Positions 44,272 to 50,059 of a DNA stretch of 50,059 nt are shown here, piece by piece. Each line of letters opens with the position of its first letter. The first letter of the stretch is position 1. Under the pieces are notes generated by a model. The model had not been told where the DNA came from, did no database searches, and saw nothing but the letters and a program-made list of their open reading frames with translations. Source of the DNA: Paeniroseomonas aquatica (lineage in GTDB: Bacteria; Pseudomonadota; Alphaproteobacteria; Acetobacterales; Acetobacteraceae). The stretch covers positions 458 to 50,516 of the forward strand of contig NZ_JAUFPN010000126.1 of the NCBI RefSeq assembly GCF_030409335.1, written 5' to 3'. The translations under genes and the position numbers were made by a program.

Positions 44272-46181
44272 TCTAACCCTCTAAGCGAGATGATTGCATC
44301 TCGAAAAGCCTTTGGCATGCGCGCCGCAAGGGCCGCATCCTGTGCACATTTGCGGCCTAGAACGGCTCCGTAGGCACTTTTGCTCGCAACCAATGCCTTC
44401 AAAAGTGCCGCGTCATCGTAGGTTGGCGCTTTAGTTTCGCCGATATCCAGCAAAGATGCCTTTAGTTCGGCTTGCAATCCGTCCGCGATGAGCTGCTGTT
44501 CAATATCGCCTTCGGCTAGTTGATAGGTGCGGTGGGCAATCTCGGCAACATTAAAGCCCCGAGGCGAAAGTTTCTGAATATAAGATGTTCCAGCTGCGTC
44601 CCCATCAACGATCATTAACCATGGGTAGCCTAAAGCTCTTCCTAAGGCACAAAAACATTCAGGATTGCCGTTGTTTTGAAAGTCGATCACCGAAACTCCG
44701 TGTTCGTCGAGATTATAGCCAAGGCCCTCCGCAATGCCATGAACCAAATGATATTCGCATTGGCCTTCGACAAGCAACCATCTTCTCGCAAAGAAAATCT
44801 CGCCTCGTATTCGCCTTGCGAATGTTTCTAGCTGCGCCAGCTCTTCATCCGGTATAAAGCGTTGTGACAGTTCATACACACGTTTGAGCTCAACGCCAAT
44901 TGCGGCACGATCAGGGTGGGTGCCATATGCGGTTAAGAGATCGCGGTAGATATTTTGGCCGAGAACTTGATGCACCACAATTTGGCCGAGTGAGCCATCA
45001 TAACTTAACCGACCAGCTGATTTCGCCATTACCGCAAAAATAGAGGGTAGGTTAGGACACGACGCGCGATATTCTGTTGGGAGTGAATGAACAGTTGTTC
45101 CATTATTTCCAACACGAACAATCCGGATATCACGGAAGGGTACGTGTTCAAGGAAATAAGGTGAGTGTGTGCTGGCAATTTTTTGCCCAGGCAGTTCGGA
45201 AATGTGACGCCAAAGGGTGCGGGCTGCTTGTGGATGCAGATGTGTCTCTGGTTCTTCGATTGCAAGAACTGGAGAACTTTCTGGTCTGTATAGTTCATCG
45301 AGAAGATGCTCTATAAATGCTTTGAATAAAAACATTACTGACAGGCTTTGTACGCCTTGACCGTGCTTATGCAGTGGAAGCCAAGGTTTGTTAGCTTCAG
45401 ACTTATATATCACTTCAGCTTTGGAAAGTATGTCCCATGTGTTTAAAGGCAGAAGCCGAAGGTCGGCTTCACCCGGTTGGTCCGCGGAAGCAATACGACT
45501 AATTGTTGAAAGTCCCGAAGATAAAGTTCCAAGAAGTGGGTCTGCTCGCAAAAGCTTTTTGTTGAGTAGGTCGAATACTCGTTGCGATTTTTTTTCAAGA
45601 TCATCAGGTATTTGAACGGCTTTGAGTAACCGTCCCCAAAACTGGCTGCGGCTAGAAAATTCGTCCCCAGCGTCCCTGATTGCTTCCATATAAAATGCTG
45701 GGATGAACTGGAAAAACTCTTGGAGATTTAGCGCTCTAGCGCCCCGGCCAACAAGCGGTTGTCGGGTTACATTGAGGAATTCCCATTTAGGTATAAAGCT
45801 TTCTTCTAGAGCGTCCCAAGCACAACTCACGCGAAGAATAATTGATGCGACGCCAGATACAGGGTCGGTTTGGATAATATCGGCGAGATCTCCATGAATG
45901 TTTTCATGCCATTCGTTTGCAACGTTCTCTTGTATTTCAAGCTCAATTACAACCGGGTCTCCAATCTTTGGATCTGGCCGGGACTCACATAAATGTATGT
46001 CGTATTCGGTAAATCCGGTGCCCCGTTGTCCCCACCGCCTCGTCAGCGCTATGCGTATTGCTTCTAAAATGGCTGTCTTGCCCGAATTATTCGGACCAAT
46101 TAGAACAGTGTTTTCGCCGAATTCAATATCTGCTGACCGGATCGACCGAAAATTATTAATTCTTACCCTCTTTAGCCGCAT
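44268..46181 (-). CDS. gajA: OLD-family ATPase/TOPRIM nuclease, Gabija GajA-like
   Basis: About 637 aa from ATG 46181, preceded by AAAGGGG. The ABC-type ATPase has Walker A IGPNNSGKT (28-36), a signature-like KHGQGVQSL segment, Walker B VLAIEEPETHLHP (305-317) and the STHSPYF H-loop (337-343). A TOPRIM nuclease domain follows, with LLVEGQCEYHL (Glu472) and MIVDGDAAG (Asp526, Asp528). A class 2 OLD nuclease directly upstream of, and overlapping, a UvrD-like helicase gene is the Gabija arrangement. Known GajA forms a tetramer that nicks DNA when NTP levels fall. All key residues are in place, so the system is probably active. PARIS and Lamassu were considered but lack this helicase partner. Confidence 0.88.
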   Translation of the reverse strand: MRLKRVRINNFRSIRSADIEFGENTVLIGPNNSGKTAILEAIRIALTRRWGQRGTGFTEYDIHLCESRPDPKIGDPVVIELEIQENVANEWHENIHGDLADIIQTDPVSGVASIILRVSCAWDALEESFIPKWEFLNVTRQPLVGRGARALNLQEFFQFIPAFYMEAIRDAGDEFSSRSQFWGRLLKAVQIPDDLEKKSQRVFDLLNKKLLRADPLLGTLSSGLSTISRIASADQPGEADLRLLPLNTWDILSKAEVIYKSEANKPWLPLHKHGQGVQSLSVMFLFKAFIEHLLDELYRPESSPVLAIEEPETHLHPQAARTLWRHISELPGQKIASTHSPYFLEHVPFRDIRIVRVGNNGTTVHSLPTEYRASCPNLPSIFAVMAKSAGRLSYDGSLGQIVVHQVLGQNIYRDLLTAYGTHPDRAAIGVELKRVYELSQRFIPDEELAQLETFARRIRGEIFFARRWLLVEGQCEYHLVHGIAEGLGYNLDEHGVSVIDFQNNGNPECFCALGRALGYPWLMIVDGDAAGTSYIQKLSPRGFNVAEIAHRTYQLAEGDIEQQLIADGLQAELKASLLDIGETKAPTYDDAALLKALVASKSAYGAVLGRKCAQDAALAARMPKAFRDAIISLRGLE

Positions 46182-46609
46182 CAAATAGTACCCCTTTCCA
46201 GTCCGCACTAGTTATTCAACCCTACTATTTAAGCGTAACGAGCTCCAGCGATGTTTCCTTATTTCATTATAGGCATGTAAAAAAACCGAAACAAGCTTGC
46301 TCTCAGGTAAAGCAGCGTTCCAAGGGGCAAGCACGCTCCTTGGTCGATGGGGTCCAGGGGAGAGCGAAGTCTCCGCTTGGTCGTGATCCACCCGGGAGAG
46401 GGTGGCGGACATCCAAACCGCGCAGGGTTGGCTATGGGGTGTCGGGGAGCGCGGAGGCTCCCTGACTGGTGGTGCGTCGGCCAAACGACTCATGGCGCAG
46501 ATCCGGCCCAAAGCCGGTGAATGCGCCATAGGCTGGGGATATCCAACGGGGGCGGGCACCGCCCCCTTGGCAAGATTGCGATACTACACCGCATATCTTG
46601 CACTCTTCG
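46182..46609. other. Hairpin-rich non-coding gap upstream of gajA
   Basis: No convincing gene in 428 bp. The first 120 bp are AT-rich and should hold the gajA promoter. From about 46330 the DNA becomes GC-rich with several foldbacks: GGAGA/TCTCC around 46353-46368, GGGGAGC/GCTCCCT around 46444-46464, and a strong 8-bp stem GGGGGCGG / CCGCCCCC with a GCA loop (46548-46566). The style resembles the inverted-repeat regions beside mobilisation genes, so an oriT remnant is possible. It could also be an RNA gene. Neither can be decided by eye. Confidence 0.45.
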
Positions 46610-46854
46610 CTACGGCCAGTTTGAGCGTAGGCGGGTCATCCAGTTCTTCGAGTCGGCTTCCTGCGCTTCCATAATGAGCGCTTTCGCCTGGTTGACGGTG
46701 ATCCTGGCGTAGCTTGCAGGGATCATTGGGAACATCATGTCGGCACCGATCACCTCACCATGCGTCACGATATGAATCGCCGTATCGACCGGGTTCTGCC
46801 CATCCTTCGTTCCTACCTGCCACCCGGTTGAGTCTGGTGAAACCGGAACAGCTG
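46610..46854 (-). pseudogene. C-terminal part of an unrecognised gene, interrupted by IS1380
   Basis: About 80 codons read GWQVGTKDGQNPVDTAIHI, VTHGEVIGADMMFPMIPASY and ITVNQAKALIMEAQEADSKN before a TAG at 46610-46612. The frame enters from the IS1380 element without a start. On the other side of the element (about 48480-48515, minus strand) the sequence continues with an ATG-led segment (MADGSDEAAS), but in a different frame. The intact gene therefore either had a further indel or began elsewhere. No family recognised. It lies downstream of the HigA-like gene in the same orientation. Confidence 0.45.
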
Positions 46855-48480
46855 CTAGCCCGGATTATGCACGAGGGCTGGCGGACATGGCGCAAGCCAT
46901 TGATCGAGCATAGAATTCGGCTGCGAGACCAGAACCCAGCCGATTTCGGAGCCCATGCCCGCCAAGGTTGAAGCTACCTCTGCGTTGCCCGGCCTGTCAC
47001 CGGTCTGCGGCAAGCCGATCATCGCCCGCTTCGACGGCGGCCAGCTCTCCTCAGATGCCGGTGTGCTGGCGCTGCGCGAGATCGAAAGCCGCCTCGGTAT
47101 CGCTGACCGCCTGGCCGCCTGCGTGGCCGATCCCCGCGCGGCGGGGCGGGTCGTGCATGGCATCGCCGACATCCTGCGGTTCCGGATGCTGATGATTGCC
47201 GCCGGCTATGAGGACGGCAACGACGCCGACAGCCTGCGGCACGACCCGGCTTTCAAGCTCGCCCTCGGCCGGCTGCCGGATGGTGCCGCGCTGTGCTCGC
47301 AGCCGACCATCTCGCGGCTCGAGAACCTGCCCCGGCCGCGTGACCTGCTACGCATGGGCCAGGCCATGGTCGGGCTCTACTGCACCAGCTTCCGCCAGGT
47401 GCCACGCCGCATCACGCTCGACATCGACGACACCTTCGATGCGGTCCATGGCGGCCAGCAGCTGCGGCTGTTCAACGCCTACTACGACGCATACGGCTTC
47501 CAGCCGATCGTCGTGTTCGACGGCGAAGGCCGCCCCGTCGCCGCCCTGCTGCGCCCGGCGTGTCGACCGACCGGGCGAGAAGTGCGTGGCTTCCTCCGCC
47601 GCCTGGTACGCGAGATCCGCGGCCACTGGCCGCGGGTCGAGATCCTGCTCCGTGCCGACAGCCACTACTGCGCCCCTGAGGTGCTGGATTTCTGCCGGGT
47701 CGAGCACATCGATTTCATCCTTGGCGTCGCCACAACCACAACGCTGCGCCGCCATGTCGAGGCCCTGGAGCGCAGCACCGCGGCCCGGCAGGCCGCCACG
47801 GCCGGCCCGGACAAGCTGCGGCGCTACAAGGAATTCCACGACGGCGCCGCCAGCTGGAGCCGGGTCGAGCGCATCATCGCCCGTGTCGAGGCCAGCGTGC
47901 AGGGCACCGACACCCGGTTCGTCGTCACCAACCTGGCCGGCGGCGCGCCGCGCACGCTGTACGAAGAGCTCTACTGCCGCCGCGGCCAAGCCGAGAACCA
48001 CATCAAATCCTGGAAGACCCACCTGGCCGCCGATCGCACATCCTGTCACCGCGCCAGTGCCAACCAGCTGCGCCTGATGCTGCACACCGGCGCCTACTGG
48101 CTCATGTGGTCGCTGCGCCGCCTGATGCCGGCGCGGTCGTCCTGGCGCGTCGCCCAGTTCGACACGCTGCGGCTGCGCCTGCTGAAAATCGCCGCTCGCA
48201 TCGTCGCCTGGAAGACCAAGGTGCTGGTCCATCTGCCCAGCGGCTGTCCCGACCAAACCATCCTGCGGCTTGCGCTCGAACGCCTGCCGCGGCTGGTCAT
48301 CTGAACACCGGGGCGATGTCGCCCTGACCGAGCCCGTCACCGCAGCCCCAAGCCTCGCAATCAGCACCCCACCGCCGACCTCACAGCCGGCGGGCCGTCA
48401 GCATGCCCGCGCAACCAGGCCGTGCAGACAGAAGAGCCCGATCAAGCCGCGCAGAGCCCCTGCTGAATTTTTCGGGCTAG
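46855..48480 (+). mobile_element. Intact IS1380-family element with CTAG target duplication
   Basis: The element is 46859-48476 (1618 bp). The ends are imperfect inverted repeats starting CCCGGATTATGCACGAGGG and CCCGAAAAATTCAGCAGGG (13 of 19 match). Both flanks carry CTAG (46855-46858 and 48477-48480), a 4-bp duplication, as expected for this family. The transposase gene is complete, so it may still be active. It split an unrecognised minus-strand gene. Confidence 0.9.
46955..48304 (+). CDS. IS1380-family transposase
   Basis: A 449-aa DDE transposase. The N-terminus has IIARFDGGQLSSDAGVLALRE, characteristic of IS1380. The catalytic residues are visible as Asp in ITLDIDDTFDAVHG, Asp in ILLRADSHYCAP and Glu in YCRRGQAENHIKSWK. 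The C-terminal region (ANQLRLMLHTGAYWLMW) is also typical. The ATG at 46955 lies about 100 bp inside the left end, and the stop about 170 bp before the right end. Codon use is host-like GC-rich. Confidence 0.95.
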   Translation: MPAKVEATSALPGLSPVCGKPIIARFDGGQLSSDAGVLALREIESRLGIADRLAACVADPRAAGRVVHGIADILRFRMLMIAAGYEDGNDADSLRHDPAFKLALGRLPDGAALCSQPTISRLENLPRPRDLLRMGQAMVGLYCTSFRQVPRRITLDIDDTFDAVHGGQQLRLFNAYYDAYGFQPIVVFDGEGRPVAALLRPACRPTGREVRGFLRRLVREIRGHWPRVEILLRADSHYCAPEVLDFCRVEHIDFILGVATTTTLRRHVEALERSTAARQAATAGPDKLRRYKEFHDGAASWSRVERIIARVEASVQGTDTRFVVTNLAGGAPRTLYEELYCRRGQAENHIKSWKTHLAADRTSCHRASANQLRLMLHTGAYWLMWSLRRLMPARSSWRVAQFDTLRLRLLKIAARIVAWKTKVLVHLPSGCPDQTILRLALERLPRLVI

Positions 48481-48566
48481 CCGCTTCGTCGGACCCGTCC
48501 GCCATGCGACTGAGCCTTATGCCTGGTAGCGCTGCGCTTTAACCTGCCCCGGCTCGGAAACCTTGC

Positions 48567-48786
48567 TCAGGTACGTGCTGGTTCGGGCCTTGCCGGTGTG
48601 GTCCTTGGAATGTGCAAGTCGATGACCGTCACCTCCACATCCTGGCCAAGCTTGCCGAGCATCGTCAACAAACGGTTTACGGTGAAACGATCTAGGTTAG
48701 CACGGCGGATGCGAGAGAAATCAGCGGCGGCATAGCCTGTGAGCTCTGCTGCCTTTCTGACGGTGAGGGTTTGCTCGTTCAGCGCC
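48567..48786 (-). pseudogene. HigA-like antitoxin, 3' part
   Basis: Reads ALNEQTLTVRKAAELTGYAA, DFSRIRRANLDRFTVNRLLT and MLGKLGQDVEVTV before a short tail and TGA (48567-48569). This is the C-terminal half of an XRE-type antitoxin with a helix-turn-helix, of the kind paired with Gp49-like HigB toxins. The 5' part lies beyond the IS at 48790-49713. Removing the IS and one copy of its TTA duplication joins the codons ATT ATT AAG GCG CTG exactly in frame, restoring a 111-aa protein. Confidence 0.8.
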
Positions 48787-49716
48787 TTAGAGCCTGACTG
48801 TGAACGCTGCCGCAATGGGGGTTGGATGGTCGGGTAGGCTGTGATTCCAACAGGTTGTCGAGACCGAGTTGGATGAACAGCCTGATGTGGACCCCGACCA
48901 CCCGTGCCCTTCATAGGCGGGAGGGCCTGCGCTTCGCCAGTGATGTGACCGATGCGGAATGGGCGGTGCTGGCACCACTCCTGCCGCCCGCTTCTCCGGT
49001 CGGCCGGCGACCAAGCTGGCCGATGCGCGAGATCATCAATGCGATCTTCTACGTCCTGCGTGGCGGCATTCCCTGGCGCATGTTGCCGGATTGCTTCCCG
49101 CCTCGGCAGACGGTCTATGCCTGGTTCCTGGCCTTCCGCGAACGCGGGGTCTGGGAGAGCATCAACCACCACCTTGTCATGCTCGACCGCGAACGGGCTG
49201 GCCGTGAAGCCAGCCCAACCGCCGCGGTGATCGACAGCCAGAGCACCAAGACTACGGAAGCAGGTGGTCCGCGCGGCTACGATGCCGGCAAGAAGATCAA
49301 CGGCCGCAAGCGCCACGCCATGGTCGACACCGATGGCCGCCCACTGGTCCTGCAGTGCCACGCAGCCTCGGTCCAGGACCGCGATGGCGCCATTCCGCTG
49401 CTGCAGGCGTCACGTGCCCGCTTTCCCTTCGTCGAGCGGGCCTTTGCCGATGCAGCCTATGCCGCCGACCGCGTTGCCCAGGCCACCCGCATCGCCATCG
49501 AGATCGTCCGCAAGCCGAAAAACCAGGTCGGCTTCGCCGTTCACCCGCGCCGCTGGGTGGTCGAGCGATGTTTCGCCTGGCTCGGCCGCAGCCGCCGGCT
49601 CGCCAAGGACTTCGAGGCGACCATCGCCTCGGCCACCGCCTTCCTCTACGCCGCTTCCGTCTTGCTACTCATACGCAGGCTGGCACGTTCCGCATGAGTT
49701 CACAGTCAGGCTCTTA
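48787..49716 (+). mobile_element. IS5-family element (IS1031-like) with TTA target duplication
   Basis: The element is 48790-49713 (924 bp) with terminal inverted repeats GAGCCTGACTGTGAAC at both ends, perfect over 16 bp. TTA flanks both sides (48787-48789 and 49714-49716), fitting the TNA duplication of IS1031-type members. The transposase is intact. The termini match those of the MITE at 34848-34990. It disrupts the HigA-like gene cleanly, which argues for recent transposition. Confidence 0.92.
48873..49697 (+). CDS. IS5-family (IS1031-like) transposase
   Basis: A DDE transposase of about 274 aa from ATG 48873 (MNSLMWTPTTRAL); 48885 and an upstream ATG at 48822 are alternatives. Typical segments are DVTDAEWAVLAPLLPPA, YVLRGGIPWRMLP, the catalytic Asp in VIDSQSTKTTEAGGPRGYDA, KINGRKRHAMVDTDG, the ADAAYAAD region and the catalytic Glu in PRRWVVERCFAWLGRSRRL. 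The frame is intact. It is related to, but clearly distinct from, the transposase at 36146. Confidence 0.94.
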   Translation: MNSLMWTPTTRALHRREGLRFASDVTDAEWAVLAPLLPPASPVGRRPSWPMREIINAIFYVLRGGIPWRMLPDCFPPRQTVYAWFLAFRERGVWESINHHLVMLDRERAGREASPTAAVIDSQSTKTTEAGGPRGYDAGKKINGRKRHAMVDTDGRPLVLQCHAASVQDRDGAIPLLQASRARFPFVERAFADAAYAADRVAQATRIAIEIVRKPKNQVGFAVHPRRWVVERCFAWLGRSRRLAKDFEATIASATAFLYAASVLLLIRRLARSA

Positions 49717-49829
49717 ATAATTCGGGCCGCCAGGATCAAGCGAAGCTGCTCCAGCGTGGCATTGGGCTGTTTTAGATAGCGCAAAAGGTTGCCGCTTCCC
49801 CGCACCAGTTCAACATCATCTTTGCTCAT
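49714..49829 (-). pseudogene. HigA-like antitoxin, 5' part
   Basis: The start ATG at 49829 is preceded by GAAGGAG. It reads MSKDDVELVRGSGNLLRYLK, then TLEQLRLILAARII, where the IS-generated TTA duplication interrupts it. The original toxin stop codon overlapped this ATG (ATGA), the normal toxin-then-antitoxin arrangement of higBA loci. The gene is inactive unless the IS excises precisely. Confidence 0.78.
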
Positions 49830-49858
49830 CTTAGCTGCTCCTTCAGTCGTTTAAGCCT

Positions 49859-49966
49859 TTACGCAATTAGGTCGATCTCCCCTTTTGGGGTTTTGATGCC
49901 GCTCTTCGATTTCTTCTGGAAGGCATGCAGAATCCAGGTATCATTATCGATCTGGACGGCGTAAGG
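49859..49966 (-). pseudogene. HigB-like (Gp49/DUF891) toxin, 3' fragment
   Basis: Minus-strand codons read YAVQIDNDTWILHAFQKKSK, SGIKTPKGEIDLIA, then a premature TAA at 49859-49861. Without that stop the frame would continue RLKRLKEQLR and end at a TGA overlapping the antitoxin ATG. HAFQKKS and GIKTP are hallmarks of the Gp49-like RelE/HigB toxin family. The N-terminal half is missing: at about 49966 the sequence switches to IS630-type DNA on the opposite strand. Confidence 0.75.
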
Positions 49967-50059
49967 CGGCTGATCGACCTCTGCCAGTGGCTGTGGGAGG
50001 AATACCGGGTCACGGTGGCCAAGCAGACGCTGAGCCGCGAGGTGCGTGCGCTGGGCTAC
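49961..50059 (+). pseudogene. IS630-family transposase fragment, running off the window
   Basis: From about 49961 to the window end the plus strand reads RRLIDLCQWLWEEYRVTVAK, then QTLSREVRALGY. This is the winged-helix segment that precedes the DDE domain in IS630-type transposases. The N-terminal HTH domain is missing at the junction with the HigB remnant. The rest lies outside the window, so whether the catalytic domain survives cannot be seen. Confidence 0.75.

Noticed and set aside
44268-46181. PARIS or retron/Septu-type system
   Set aside because: The ATPase carries a TOPRIM domain and is paired with a UvrD-like helicase, which fits Gabija. No reverse transcriptase, AriB-like or HNH partner is adjacent.
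46212-46674. Short open frames in the gap upstream of gajA
   Set aside because: No ribosome sites, no recognisable sequence, and the region is dominated by inverted repeats.

Overview
The window reads as a chromosome segment of a high-GC alphaproteobacterium, most likely an Acetobacteraceae (Roseomonas-like) species. The first 20.6 kb has strongly GC-biased third codon positions, overlapping start/stop codons and conserved core genes: a fused secDF, lpxB, hisI, a COG0523 GTPase, a Fur/Zur-type regulator, a four-subunit sarcosine oxidase, and two hybrid histidine kinases. No rRNA or tRNA gene was recognised. All family calls come from reading translated sequence by eye. No database search was run.

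Region 1 (1-20.6 kb) is core chromosome. The minus-strand secDF is followed by a LOV-domain (blue-light type) hybrid histidine kinase and an oxidoreductase on the plus strand. A tightly overlapping minus-strand run follows: hisI -> COG0523 GTPase -> (gap) GNAT acetyltransferase -> nitrilase-fold amidohydrolase -> lpxB. A Zur-type regulator diverges from hisI and is followed by a TPR protein, then soxB-soxD-soxA-soxG. A second, PAS-rich hybrid kinase closes the region.

Region 2 (20.6-29.3 kb) begins where the 3' end of a gapR-like gene (DUF2312) is cut off. Immediately inside is a lower-GC, head-to-tail operon of five overlapping genes: a tyrosine recombinase, an unusually large (1170 aa) second tyrosine recombinase with a C-terminal cysteine cluster, a 265-aa protein, a 155-aa HTH/coiled-coil-like protein, and a RecD2-type helicase. 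The order and shape resemble the Gamma-Mobile-Trio (GmtY-GmtZ-GmtX) integration module, here in an alphaproteobacterium and with two extra genes. This is the most interesting part of the window and the probable driver of the island.

Region 3 (29.3 kb to the window end) is the island cargo. It is a graveyard of insertion sequences (IS21, IS5 groups, IS110, IS66, IS1380, IS630) around two anti-phage modules: a single-chain type IIG restriction-modification enzyme (about 30.5-33.4 kb, AT-rich) and a Gabija-type OLD nuclease/UvrD helicase pair (42.4-46.2 kb). The Gabija pair abuts the remains of a mobC-relaxase mobilisation locus. A PAP2-type phosphatase gene and a HigB/HigA-like toxin-antitoxin locus are broken by insertion sequences whose target duplications can be read exactly. 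A 143-bp MITE and a 20-copy 21-bp minisatellite are also present. The other end of the island (the 5' part of gapR) lies beyond the window.
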